This document shows, in pieces, positions 1 to 8,620 of a stretch of DNA of 64,000 bases. Below the pieces are notes generated by a model that did not search any database, was not told the DNA's origin, and saw nothing but the letters and a program-made list of their open reading frames with translations. The DNA is from Micromonospora gifhornensis. GTDB taxonomy: Bacteria; Actinomycetota; Actinomycetes; Mycobacteriales; Micromonosporaceae. Numbering within the stretch: the first letter of the stretch is position 1; every line of letters begins with the position of its first letter. The DNA lies in assembly GCF_016863515.1 (NCBI RefSeq), contig NZ_BOPA01000039.1, forward strand, positions 1 to 64,000, given 5' to 3'. The translations under genes and the position numbers were made by a program.

Positions 1-114
1 CTAGACGGTGTTCGAATCGGTCGGGTGCGACAGCAGCACAGGCGCGGCGCACTCGGCCGTTCACGCCGTCGGGGTGCCCCGCGAGCCGAGTGCGCCTGGA
101 CTACTCTCGCCGTC

Positions 115-1692
115 GTGGACACTGCGGAGATCGATGCACCGGTCGTCGGCGTCACCGTCTATCCGGACCGGGCGCGGGTCACCCGCCGCGGCGTCACCCG
201 GTTGACCGCCGGCCGACACCGGGTACGCATCGCGCCGCTGCCGCTCGGGCTGCGCCGGGACTCGGTCCGGGTCGGCGGCCGAGGTCCGGCCACTGTGCTC
301 GGCGTGGACGTGACCACCTGGCGGCAGGCCCGCAGCACCGACACGCAGGTGGTCGGGTTGGAGCAGCGTCGCCGCGAGATAGCCGACGAACTCGCCGAAG
401 TGGACGACGCGGACGGGATCGAGGAGCAGCGCGGGCAGTTCCTCGCCCGGTTGGCCGAGCGGGCCGGTGGCACGTACGCCCGCGCCCTGGCCGCCGGTGA
501 CGCGGCGCCCAGCGACGTGGCCACCTTCACCGACGCGGTGGCCGCGCAGCTCGCCGACTCCCGGACCCGCCGCCGCGGGCTGGCCCGTCGGCGCACCGAG
601 TTGGCGGAGGAGTTGGCCGCGGTCGGGCGCGATCTCGATGCGGCGCAGGGCAAACGGGAGCCGGATCGGTTGGCCGTCGAGGTGATCCTGGCGGCGGAGG
701 TCGACGACACCGACGTCGAACTGGAGCTGACCTACCTCGTGGACGAGGCCCGGTGGCAGCCCTCCTACGATCTGCGGCTGGTCGACGACACCATGACCGT
801 GACCTGGTTCGGGGCGGTCAGCCAGAGCACGGGGGAGGACTGGCCGGAGTGTGAACTCCAGCTCTCCACCGCCCGACCGGCGGCGACGACAGGCGTACCC
901 GAGCTGTCGCCGTGGTATCTCGACCGGGTGCGACAGGTGTCGCCGGTCGCGATGGCGGCGGGCATGCCGATGATGATGCCGCCGCCGTCCGGGCCGGCAC
1001 CGGCCGGCGGCGTTCCGGTCCGTGCCGCGGCGCGTGCGAAGCTCCAGGAGAGCGTCGCCGAGGTGGAGCAGGGGATCAGCGCGGCCACCTACCGGCCGGC
1101 CCGGCCCGTGGCGGTGCCGGCCGACGGCAGCGCGCACCGGGCCACCATCGCCGTGCTGGAGCTGCCGACCCGGCTGGACCACGTCACCGTGCCGGTGCGG
1201 GTCGCCGACGCCCATCTGCGCGCCACCGTCCGCAACACCTCCGAGCACACACTGCTGCCCGGACCGGCCGCGGTGTTCCACGACGCCGACTTCGTCGCAT
1301 CCACCAGGCTGCCGACGTGGGCACCGGGTGAGGAGACCGAGGTGGCGCTCGGCGTGGACGACCGGCTGCGCGTGGAGCGCAAGCTGCACCGGCGCACCGA
1401 GACCAGGGCCACCCTCGGTTCGACCCGGCGACGGGAGGTGGAATACCTGATCACCGTCGCCAACCACACGCCCCGACCGGCGACCGTCGAGGTGCGCGAC
1501 CAGCTCCCGGTCTCACGCGACGAGGGGGTGGTGGTACGGGAGACGACAGTCGTGCCGCCGCCGGTCGAGCGTACCGAGATGGGCGAGCTGACCTGGCGGC
1601 TGTCGCTCGCACCCGGCGACAGCGGCGAGATCGCGCTCGGTTTCCGGGTCGAGCTGGCCAAGGGCGTCGAGCTGAACGGCTGGCGCGAGTAG
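115..1692 (+). CDS. DUF4139 domain protein (MuiA-like)
   Basis: A 525-aa protein with the usual layout of the mucoidy-inhibitor A family. An N-terminal DUF4140-like segment carries VYPDRARVTRRG at residues 15-26. A charged helical middle (about 80-190), rich in Arg/Glu and probably coiled coil, follows, then the DUF4139 beta-rich domain beginning near LTYLVDEARWQPSYDLRL. No signal peptide or membrane segment is visible, so it is probably cytoplasmic. The biochemical role of the family is not established. I chose the GTG at 115 because the family motif starts just after it; the frame stays open further upstream but that part has no family resemblance. A methionine-rich, proline-rich loop near residue 285 is low complexity. 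Confidence 0.8.
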   Translation: MDTAEIDAPVVGVTVYPDRARVTRRGVTRLTAGRHRVRIAPLPLGLRRDSVRVGGRGPATVLGVDVTTWRQARSTDTQVVGLEQRRREIADELAEVDDADGIEEQRGQFLARLAERAGGTYARALAAGDAAPSDVATFTDAVAAQLADSRTRRRGLARRRTELAEELAAVGRDLDAAQGKREPDRLAVEVILAAEVDDTDVELELTYLVDEARWQPSYDLRLVDDTMTVTWFGAVSQSTGEDWPECELQLSTARPAATTGVPELSPWYLDRVRQVSPVAMAAGMPMMMPPPSGPAPAGGVPVRAAARAKLQESVAEVEQGISAATYRPARPVAVPADGSAHRATIAVLELPTRLDHVTVPVRVADAHLRATVRNTSEHTLLPGPAAVFHDADFVASTRLPTWAPGEETEVALGVDDRLRVERKLHRRTETRATLGSTRRREVEYLITVANHTPRPATVEVRDQLPVSRDEGVVVRETTVVPPPVERTEMGELTWRLSLAPGDSGEIALGFRVELAKGVELNGWRE

Positions 1693-1738
1693 CCGTCAGC
1701 GCGACTGCCCACGAGCCTCGGCGGATGGCCGGGACGGC

Positions 1739-2044
1739 TCAGATGTCACCGAAGCCGTACGAGCCGACCACCGTGGCCTGCTCGAACTGGGGTGGGGCGG
1801 CGCAGCGCGAACGGATGCCCTCCTGGAAGCGCTGGAAGGCGGCCGTGTCGGTCAGCGCCGTCGAGCCTTCCTCGGCCACCAGCACGTGCATGAACTCGGT
1901 GCCGTCACCCAGGCGGAACGTCGCGTAGTGCAGCCCGGCCGGCCGGGCCTGCGCCAACTCGGCGAAGACGTCCTCGACCAGCTTGGCGTTCTCGTCGGTG
2001 ACCTCTGGCCGGGTGGTGTAACGGATGACAGTGGTCTGGCGCAT
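1739..2044 (-). CDS. small ABM-like hypothetical protein
   Basis: A 101-aa protein starting MRQTTVIRY, preceded by a good ribosome binding site (GAAGGGA, about 6 nt before the ATG). The pattern of one beta strand, a helix around ENAKLVEDVFAEL, and a strand pair around ATFRLGDGTEFMHVLV looks like the ferredoxin-like fold of antibiotic-biosynthesis-monooxygenase (ABM) proteins, but I see no catalytic signature. It converges on the DUF4139 gene and is divergent from the alpha/beta hydrolase. Function unknown. Confidence 0.7.
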   Translation of the reverse strand: MRQTTVIRYTTRPEVTDENAKLVEDVFAELAQARPAGLHYATFRLGDGTEFMHVLVAEEGSTALTDTAAFQRFQEGIRSRCAAPPQFEQATVVGSYGFGDI

Positions 2045-2301
2045 CGTCGTCCCTTCAGCGGCTGAAAGGCAAACGATCGCCCACCGCCGTCGGATGCGCA
2101 TCTTCGGTCTTGCTCCCCGACAGCACCGGCACCGGACGATCCACCGGGCCTGATCCTGTCGAGACGACCGGCGGTGTCGGTTCGGGTCCGGCACGATGGG
2201 CTGGTCAGCGAGGTGGCATGCCGCCGCGCGGGCGACGTGCCGGTGGTCGTCACGCGCAGGAGATGGCGGTCGACCTCGCCCGAAATGGGGGAGCGGACAT
2301 C

Positions 2302-3177
2302 ATGCGGAGCAGCCAGAAGGTCCGGCACCTCCAGGCCGACGTCGACGGCCTGGAGGTGTTCTACCGCGAGGCCGGGCGTCCCGGCCAGCCGACGGTCCTG
2401 CTGCTGCACGGATTTCCCAGCTCATCGCACACGTTCCGCGAGGTCATGCCCGTACTCGCCGACGTCGCACAGGTGATCGCGCCGGACCTGCCCGGCTTCG
2501 GCATGTCGTCGTCGCCGACCGTCGGCGACTACGACTACACCTTCGACAACCTGTCGCGGACGATCGAGCACCTGCTCGACCAGTTGGGCGTCGAGCGCTT
2601 CTTCGTCTACCTGCACGACTTCGGCGCACCGGTCGGCTACCACCTGGCCACCCGCGACCCCGCCCGCATCCGTGGCCTCATCGTGCAGAACGGCAACGCA
2701 CACTCCGACGGCCTGGGGGAGCAGTGGGACAGCGCCCGGGCGTACTGGGCCGACCCGACCGACGACCGGCGCGCCGCACTGCCGGACTGGTTGAACTTCG
2801 CGGGCACCCGCGACCAGTACCTCGCCGGCCTGCCCGAACATCTGCGAATCCTGCACGCACCCGAGTCGTGGCACCTCGACTGGGCGCGGATGAGCCGACC
2901 CGGCACCATCGACGCGCAGTTCGCGCTCTTCACCGACTACGCCAACCACGTCGCCCGCTTCGCCGAGATCGCCGAATACCACCGCGCTCACCAGCCGCCG
3001 GCGCTGGTGCTGTGGGGCCGGCACGATCCGTACTTCGACGTCGAGGAGGTCCTCGCCTACCACCGGGCCCTCGACCGCATGGACGCGCACCTCTACGACG
3101 GCGGACACCTGCTGCTGGAGACCCATGCGATCGAGTGCGCCGACCTGATGCGCACGTTCGTGCTCGACAACAGCTGA
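2302..3177 (+). CDS. alpha/beta hydrolase with aspartate nucleophile (epoxide hydrolase-like)
   Basis: A 291-aa alpha/beta hydrolase. The oxyanion motif HGFP is at residues 36-39, DLPGFG at 62-67, and the nucleophile elbow reads LHDFGAP with Asp106 in the nucleophile position. The likely acid is Asp242 (WGRHDPYF) and the likely base His269 (GGHLLLETH). An Asp nucleophile places it with epoxide hydrolases, haloalkane dehalogenases and fluoroacetate dehalogenases rather than serine esterases. Haloalkane dehalogenases carry Trp right after the Asp and this protein has Phe, so epoxide hydrolysis or another C-O/C-X cleavage is more likely. The ATG at 2302 has GGGGGAG about 9 nt upstream; no signal peptide, so cytoplasmic. 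Confidence 0.85.
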   Translation: MRSSQKVRHLQADVDGLEVFYREAGRPGQPTVLLLHGFPSSSHTFREVMPVLADVAQVIAPDLPGFGMSSSPTVGDYDYTFDNLSRTIEHLLDQLGVERFFVYLHDFGAPVGYHLATRDPARIRGLIVQNGNAHSDGLGEQWDSARAYWADPTDDRRAALPDWLNFAGTRDQYLAGLPEHLRILHAPESWHLDWARMSRPGTIDAQFALFTDYANHVARFAEIAEYHRAHQPPALVLWGRHDPYFDVEEVLAYHRALDRMDAHLYDGGHLLLETHAIECADLMRTFVLDNS

Positions 3178-3240
3178 GCCGCCCGTCGGGCCCTTAGCGG
3201 CAGGACGTGATCAAGGCGGTCCTGCACCCGTGACGGGAGC

Positions 3241-3271
3241 AGCCGCCCCGGCGGAACCCGCAGGGGCGGCT
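3241..3271. terminator. bidirectional hairpin terminator
   Basis: AGCCGCCCC at 3241-3249 pairs perfectly with GGGGCGGCT at 3263-3271 (9-bp stem, 13-nt loop). It lies between the convergent hydrolase and serine hydrolase genes. Confidence 0.6.
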
Positions 3272-3284
3272 GATCGGCGTACGG

Positions 3285-4469
3285 CTACCGGCCGGCGCAC
3301 AACGCGGCGTCGAAGGCGTCGAGCACCCGGAAGACACCGTCGGCCACCGGGCTGGAATCGGCGGTCACCACGAGGGTCACCGCGCGACCGTCCGCGGTGA
3401 TCGCAGCCCGGCTGGAGTACCCGTCGATGTCACCGCCGTGCCCCCACGCCCGACCGCCGCAGCTCAGGTCGAGCCCGACGGTGCCCAGCCCGTAGTGCCA
3501 CACCAGGTCGGGCAGGGCCTCGCCGCCCGGATAGAACGGGTTGCTGGCCCGCATCTGCGCCAGCGTCGCCGGCCTGATCAGCTTGCCGGTCTGCAACGCC
3601 ACCAGGAACCGGTTGAGGTCACTCGGCGTGGAGATCATCTGTCCGGCAGCCCCGCCGATCGAGGGATCGAGCCGGGTGATCTCGGTCCACTTCCCGGTCT
3701 CCGGGTGGGGGAGGTAACCGTTCGCGTGCGGCTTGCGGATGCCCTGGTCGCCGACGCCCGGCCAGTAGGTCTTCCGCAATCCGACCCGGTCGATGATCCG
3801 GTTGGTGATCACCTCGCTGATCGGTCGTCCGGTCACCTTCTGCACGAGCAGGCCGGCCAGGATGAAGTTGGTGTTGCTGTAGTGCATCGTGGTGCCCGGC
3901 ACCGGGCTCGTCGGCTCCTTCGCGAAGGCCGAGTCGAGCAGGTCGCGTGCTTCGAAGTACCTGTCGCGCCACTGGAAGACGTGCGGCAGGTCGTAGTCCG
4001 GCAGGCCGCTTGTCTGCTCCAGCACGTGCCGCACGGTGATGTTCCGCCCGTCGAAGCCCTTGCCGCGCACCAGACCCGGCAGGTACGTCTCGATCGGCTC
4101 GTCGAGGCTGACCTCGCCGTCGTCGACGAGTTGCAGGACGGCGACAGCGGTGAACATCTTGGTGTTGCTCGCCATGCGGATGTACCCGTCGGTGGGGACC
4201 TTCGCCCGGGTCCGCAGGTCGGCGACGCCGGCGGTGTAGTTGGTGACGCGACCGTTGCGGTCCCGTACCGACGCGAGCGCCCCCGGCGCGACCCCGGCCC
4301 GCACCAACTCGTTCAGGCTGGTCTGGACGGTGTCCTTCGGCGGCTTGGCGGCCGCCGGATCAGCGAGCCGTACGCCGACGGCGGCGAACCCGACCACCGC
4401 GACGGCAGTCAGCACCGCCGTCACCCGCCGACCGGTGCGGATCCCCGTGAATTTCCCGATGGTGTGCAC
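3285..4469 (-). CDS. secreted serine hydrolase (class C beta-lactamase / D-Ala-D-Ala carboxypeptidase fold)
   Basis: A 394-aa exported protein. A Lys/Arg-rich N-terminus and a hydrophobic run near residues 17-35 form a signal peptide or anchor. Three active-site motifs of the beta-lactamase/DD-peptidase superfamily are present: SNTK (Ser101, Lys104), YSN (197-199) and HGG (344-346). It probably acts on peptidoglycan peptides, D-amino-acid peptides or esters outside the membrane; true beta-lactamase activity cannot be told from sequence. Start is the GTG at 4469, with AGGGGAGG upstream. It sits 77 bp downstream of the FtsX-type permease on the same strand, so it may be read through from the ABC operon. 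Confidence 0.85.
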   Translation of the reverse strand: MHTIGKFTGIRTGRRVTAVLTAVAVVGFAAVGVRLADPAAAKPPKDTVQTSLNELVRAGVAPGALASVRDRNGRVTNYTAGVADLRTRAKVPTDGYIRMASNTKMFTAVAVLQLVDDGEVSLDEPIETYLPGLVRGKGFDGRNITVRHVLEQTSGLPDYDLPHVFQWRDRYFEARDLLDSAFAKEPTSPVPGTTMHYSNTNFILAGLLVQKVTGRPISEVITNRIIDRVGLRKTYWPGVGDQGIRKPHANGYLPHPETGKWTEITRLDPSIGGAAGQMISTPSDLNRFLVALQTGKLIRPATLAQMRASNPFYPGGEALPDLVWHYGLGTVGLDLSCGGRAWGHGGDIDGYSSRAAITADGRAVTLVVTADSSPVADGVFRVLDAFDAALCAGR

Positions 4470-4546
4470 AGAACCTCCCCTTGACTCGGCGGTTCGCATA
4501 CGACCTGCAGCGATCCGTGAAAATGACGAACCGTCCCGACCCGCGT

Positions 4547-7072
4547 TCACTCCTTCACCCCGATGCCGTCGACCGGTGGGGTGCGCAGGAGCGCGCCGAT
4601 GGGCAGCACGGTGGTGGCCAGCGCGAGCAGCGCGGTGCCGCCGATGATCGATATCCAGCCGGCGGTCGGGACGTACGGCACAGGCTGGCCGGTAAGCGTC
4701 CGGACCACCGATACCAACGTGATCGCGGCGATCGCGCCGCCGACCAGCAGAGACGTGCCGAGCAGACCGACCTGTTCGGCGTGCACCATCCGCTTGACCT
4801 GACGCCGGGTCACCCCGACCAGGCGGAGCAGGGCCAGTTCGCGGCCCCTGGCCAGCGCCGCCATGACCATCGTGTTGGCCGCCGCCAACGCCGCGTAGCC
4901 GACCATGACGCCGATGAGCAGCTTGTTCAACCAGGCGCTGAGCGCCAGATCCTTCGCCAGCTCGCCGTTCATCGCCGCCGTGTCGATCAGGGCACTGCCC
5001 GGGTGCCGGTCGACCAGGTCGGTGAGGGCGGCGCCACCGTCCTCGGTGCGGATCAGGACCTGGTCGTCGAGGTTTGTCGCGGTGTGGCCGTCGACCGTCT
5101 CCCGGTTGAGGGTCACGTCACCGAAGCCGAGCCCTCGTTCGTAGAGGGCGACGACCCGCAGCGTCACGGGCGTGCCGTCGCCCAGCCACATCGCCACCTG
5201 GTCGCCGAGCTTCACCCCCTGCGAGGACGCCTGCAGGGTCGACAACGCCACGGTGGCGCCACGCAGGTCGGCTAGCCTTCCCTCGGTGACCTTGAGATCG
5301 AGGGTCCGGTCGGCGCTGTCGGGGTCGACGGCCTGCGCGCCGACGTCCTGCGGCTCACCCATCACCCGGGTGATCACCGAGGTACGTCGGATCCCGGTCG
5401 CGGCGACCACCCCGGGCACCGCGCGGGCGTCCGCGACGGCGCTCTCCGGCAGCCCGGCCGGCGACAGCAACGCGTGCTGGGCCAGCAACCCGTCGCGGGT
5501 CTGCTCGACCGTCTGCCGTTGCAGGTTGTCCTGGAGGAACCAGACCGAGCCGCCGAAGCCCACCGACAGCACCAGCGCGGTCAACACCGTCACCATGCCC
5601 TGCGCGTTGGCCCGCAGGTTCGCCGCGGCCAGGTATCCGCTGTCGCCCCAGACGGCCCGCAGCACCGGGCCGAGTGCCCGCGCGGCGTACCTGTTGATCC
5701 ACGGGGCGAGCAGGGCGGCGGCGAGCACGAAGACGTACAGCATGCCGAGCGCCGCGCCGAGTGCGGCCGGGCCCCGCGCCGCCGTGGTGACCATGGTGAG
5801 CGAAACGCCGGCGCCGAGCGTGACCAGCCCGATCACCAGCCGGGTCCGGCTGCTGCGTGGCGGCTCCACGGCCACCTCGCCGAGCGCCTCGGTCGGCCGG
5901 ATGCGGACCGTGCGAGCGGCGGCGATCAGTGCCGCCGTCACCGCCACCAGCAGCGTCACGGCGGTCACCGCCACGGCGGAGAGCACGCCTCCGCTGAGCG
6001 GGAAACCGTCCGGGACGAACCCCCGCGCGATCAACTGCCGGTGCACCCAGCCGGTCACGAACAGCCCGGCTGGGATGCCCACCACGACCGCGACGAGGCT
6101 CACCTGCACGACCTCGGCGAGGAGCAGCCACCGGACCTGGCCGGGCGTCGCCGCGACGGCCCGCAACAGGGCGAGGTCGCGGCGGCGGTGGCGGACCGCC
6201 AGCCCGACGGTGCCGGCGACGACGAACACGACGAGCGCCACCACATAACCGCCGAACGCCGCGCCGACCTGGATCAGCAGGTCACGCGCCGCGAGGGCCT
6301 CGGACTGCGCAGACGTCGCGCGGTCGGCGCCGGTGTACACCTTCGCCCCGGCCTCGGCGGACAGTCGGCGGACCTCGGCCAGCACGGCGGAGGTGTCCGC
6401 GTCGGACGCCAGCACGATCCCGATCGCGTCGGCCCGCCCCGGGCGCGGGTTCAGCGCGGCGGCGTGGTGGTCGGTGAAGAAGAGGGCCGCCGGCCAGTCA
6501 CCGTCGACGGCACGTTCCACCACACCACTGACCGTGTACGTGCGGTATGCGCCGCCGACCAGGACCGGAATCCGGTAGCCGGGGCGTACCTCGTCCTCGG
6601 TGGCCTCGGCGAGCCGCCGGTCGACGGCGACCTCGCCGTCGGCGTTCGGCTGGCGGCCGTCGACGATCCGGTACGGCGTGAGCGCGGCGCTGCTCCAACC
6701 GTGGGCGAGGGTGTGCGGCGTCGCCGCGATCGGTACCACCGCCCGGATCGATCGGTCGACGGCGACGATCGTGATTCCGGGTACCTGCCGGAGCTGTGCG
6801 GCCAGGTCGGCCGGAACGGTCCCGCCTTCGGGCAGCGGCACCGTCGTCGTGGTGGTCGTACCGTCGAACTCTTTGCCGGTGATCGTGATGGCGTGGTTCG
6901 CGACGACGATGTCGGCGGCGGCGTACCGCTGGGGGGCGGGCTTGTAGCGCAGCCCGGACTCGACAAGCAGACCCACCGACATCAGGATCATGACGCCGCA
7001 GGCGAGGGCGACGAGGGTGGCGATCGCGCTTCCGATCCGGTGCCGCAGCATCCGCAGAGCCAGTCCCAGCAT
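4547..7072 (-). CDS. FtsX-family ABC transporter permease
   Basis: An 841-aa permease with an N-terminal membrane helix (about 12-35), a large extracytoplasmic domain, a first FtsX block of three helices (about 240-390), a second extracellular domain, and a second three-helix FtsX block at the C-terminus. This duplicated MacB/YtrF-like plan is typical of transporters acting on envelope lipids, lipoproteins or antimicrobial peptides. It follows the ATPase gene by 3 bp, so the two form one operon. The adjacent two-component system and the shared promoter sequence suggest an envelope-stress or peptide-resistance module; the substrate is unknown. Confidence 0.9.
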   Translation of the reverse strand: MLGLALRMLRHRIGSAIATLVALACGVMILMSVGLLVESGLRYKPAPQRYAAADIVVANHAITITGKEFDGTTTTTTVPLPEGGTVPADLAAQLRQVPGITIVAVDRSIRAVVPIAATPHTLAHGWSSAALTPYRIVDGRQPNADGEVAVDRRLAEATEDEVRPGYRIPVLVGGAYRTYTVSGVVERAVDGDWPAALFFTDHHAAALNPRPGRADAIGIVLASDADTSAVLAEVRRLSAEAGAKVYTGADRATSAQSEALAARDLLIQVGAAFGGYVVALVVFVVAGTVGLAVRHRRRDLALLRAVAATPGQVRWLLLAEVVQVSLVAVVVGIPAGLFVTGWVHRQLIARGFVPDGFPLSGGVLSAVAVTAVTLLVAVTAALIAAARTVRIRPTEALGEVAVEPPRSSRTRLVIGLVTLGAGVSLTMVTTAARGPAALGAALGMLYVFVLAAALLAPWINRYAARALGPVLRAVWGDSGYLAAANLRANAQGMVTVLTALVLSVGFGGSVWFLQDNLQRQTVEQTRDGLLAQHALLSPAGLPESAVADARAVPGVVAATGIRRTSVITRVMGEPQDVGAQAVDPDSADRTLDLKVTEGRLADLRGATVALSTLQASSQGVKLGDQVAMWLGDGTPVTLRVVALYERGLGFGDVTLNRETVDGHTATNLDDQVLIRTEDGGAALTDLVDRHPGSALIDTAAMNGELAKDLALSAWLNKLLIGVMVGYAALAAANTMVMAALARGRELALLRLVGVTRRQVKRMVHAEQVGLLGTSLLVGGAIAAITLVSVVRTLTGQPVPYVPTAGWISIIGGTALLALATTVLPIGALLRTPPVDGIGVKE

Positions 7073-7075
7073 GGT

Positions 7076-7849
7076 TCAGCTCCCCTGCGCGACGAGCTGA
7101 CGACGCCCGAGCAGCGCCAGGTGCTCGGCGATCCGCTCCGCACCCGGCTGCGGCATGTCCTGCACGATCCGGCCGTCCGCGAGGACCATCACCCGGTCGG
7201 CGTACGAGGCGGCCACCGGGTCGTGGGTCACCATGATCACTGTCTGTCGCGTCTGGTCGACCACCGATCGCAGCAGGGCCAGCACCTCGGCGGCGGTCTG
7301 GGTGTCCAGCGCACCGGTCGGCTCGTCACAGAAGATCACCTCGGGGCGCATCGCCAGGGCCCGGGCGATCGCCACCCGCTGCTGCTGCCCGCCGGACAGC
7401 TCGGCCGGCCGGTGGTGCAGCCGATCGGTGAGCCCGACCCGGTCGATCACCTGCCCGAGCCAGTCGGGGTCGGGACGCGCGCCGGACAGTCGCAACGGCA
7501 GGTGGATGTTCTCCTCGACGGTCAACGCCCCGATCAGGTTGAAGGCCTGGAAGACGAAGCCGATCCGGCTGCGCCGCAGCTTGGTCAGCTTCGTCTCCGA
7601 CAGCCGCGACAACTCCTGGTCACCGATCCACACCTGACCGGAGGTGGGCCGGTCCAGGCCGGCCGCGGTCTGCAGCAGGGTGCTCTTGCCGGAACCCGAC
7701 GGCCCCATCACCGCGGTGAAGGTGCCGCAGTGAAACTCCACGTCGATGCCGGCGAGCGCGGTGACCGCCTGCGGGCCGGTGCCGTAGACGCGGGTGAGTT
7801 GTCCGACGCGGACCGCTGTTTCGGCGGATCCTCCAACGATGGCGGGCAT
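7076..7849 (-). CDS. ABC transporter ATP-binding protein (LolD/MacB family)
   Basis: A 257-aa ATPase with Walker A GPSGSGKST (residues 49-57), signature LSGGQQQR, Walker B FCDEPTGALD and an H-loop in VTHDPVAASYADR. These are the hallmarks of the LolD/MacB subfamily that partners FtsX-type permeases. It is the first gene of the operon with the permease 3 bp downstream. Its promoter region carries the 16-bp inverted repeat also found in front of the small membrane gene at 10078, so it is probably controlled by the adjacent response regulator. Confidence 0.93.
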   Translation of the reverse strand: MPAIVGGSAETAVRVGQLTRVYGTGPQAVTALAGIDVEFHCGTFTAVMGPSGSGKSTLLQTAAGLDRPTSGQVWIGDQELSRLSETKLTKLRRSRIGFVFQAFNLIGALTVEENIHLPLRLSGARPDPDWLGQVIDRVGLTDRLHHRPAELSGGQQQRVAIARALAMRPEVIFCDEPTGALDTQTAAEVLALLRSVVDQTRQTVIMVTHDPVAASYADRVMVLADGRIVQDMPQPGAERIAEHLALLGRRQLVAQGS

Positions 7850-7894
7850 GAATGTCTGCCTCTCCGTGATCTCGGCAAAATCGAGTGCACGGAA

Positions 7895-7961
7895 AAGCTA
7901 TGGCGATACCGGTTTACGGACGATCTAGCGTACGGGCCGATCGAGGTACAGCAGGCTGTAC
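7895..7961 (-). promoter_or_regulatory. promoter with response-regulator-type operator (copy 1)
   Basis: Read on the minus strand: GTACAGCCTGCTGTAC (7961-7946, two perfect 7-bp arms around CT), then 20 nt starting CTCGATCGG, then GATCGTC, then 18 nt, then TAGCTT (7900-7895) as a likely -10. The same layout with identical spacings occurs at 9974-10040 on the plus strand. It drives the ABC operon starting at 7849. The repeat touches the last codon of the response regulator gene. The inferred binder is that NarL-type regulator, acting from upstream of the promoter. Confidence 0.75.
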
Positions 7962-8620
7962 TAATTGCGGCCCTGGGTGTCCTTGAGATAACGCAGCACC
8001 GCGGCCACCCGACGGTCGGCACGGTCGTCCGGGGCGAGGCCGAGCTTGGCGAAGATGTTGCGGATGTGCTTGTGCACGGCCCCTTCGGTGACGAACAACC
8101 GCTCCGCGATCGCGGTGTTGCCGAGCCCCTCGGCCATCAGCGCGAGCACGTCGCGTTCACGTGCGCTCAGCAGCCCCAGTGTGCTGTCCGGGCGGCTGCG
8201 GGCGAACAGCTGGCTGACCACCTCGGGATCGATCGCGGTGCCGCCCTGCGCGACGCGGTGCAGCGCGCTGAGGAACTCCTCGACCCGGCCGACCCGTTCC
8301 TTGAGCAGGTAGCCGAGCCGTACCGCCCCCTCGGCCAGCAGGTCGGTGGCGAACGCCTGCTCGACGTACGCCGAGAGGACAAGCACCGCGAGGCCGGGAT
8401 GGCGGCGGCGGGCCTCGACTGCGGCCACGATGCCCTCGTCGGTGTGCGTGGGCGGCATCCGGACGTCGACGATCGCCACGTCCGGCCGGAAGGTGTCCAC
8501 TGCGGACAGGAACGTGGTCGGCGAGTCGGTGGTGGCGACCACGTCGAGCGATTCGGCCCGCAGCAGCAGCGCCAGCCCCTCACGCAGCAGGGCGTCGTCC
8601 TCGGCGATCACGATCCGCAC
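7961..8620 (-). CDS. NarL/LuxR-type two-component response regulator
   Basis: A 219-aa regulator. The receiver domain has the acidic pocket E7/D8/D9 and phosphoacceptor Asp52 in AIVDVRMPP. The C-terminal LuxR helix-turn-helix (about 150-215) contains LSARERDVLALMAEGLGNTAI and a recognition helix around VTEGAVHKHIRNIF. GTG start at 8620 overlaps the end of the kinase gene by 13 bp, so kinase and regulator are translated together. Probable targets are the ABC operon and the 75-aa membrane protein gene, both behind the same inverted repeat. Confidence 0.93.
   Translation of the reverse strand: MRIVIAEDDALLREGLALLLRAESLDVVATTDSPTTFLSAVDTFRPDVAIVDVRMPPTHTDEGIVAAVEARRRHPGLAVLVLSAYVEQAFATDLLAEGAVRLGYLLKERVGRVEEFLSALHRVAQGGTAIDPEVVSQLFARSRPDSTLGLLSARERDVLALMAEGLGNTAIAERLFVTEGAVHKHIRNIFAKLGLAPDDRADRRVAAVLRYLKDTQGRN

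Noticed and set aside
1-114. Longer N-terminus or separate small gene before the DUF4139 protein
   Set aside because: The open frame from position 25 encodes Arg/Gly-rich residues unlike the family; nothing else is supported in this stretch.
2302-3177. Haloalkane dehalogenase
   Set aside because: The residue after the nucleophile Asp is Phe, not the Trp that binds halide; epoxide-hydrolase-like is safer.
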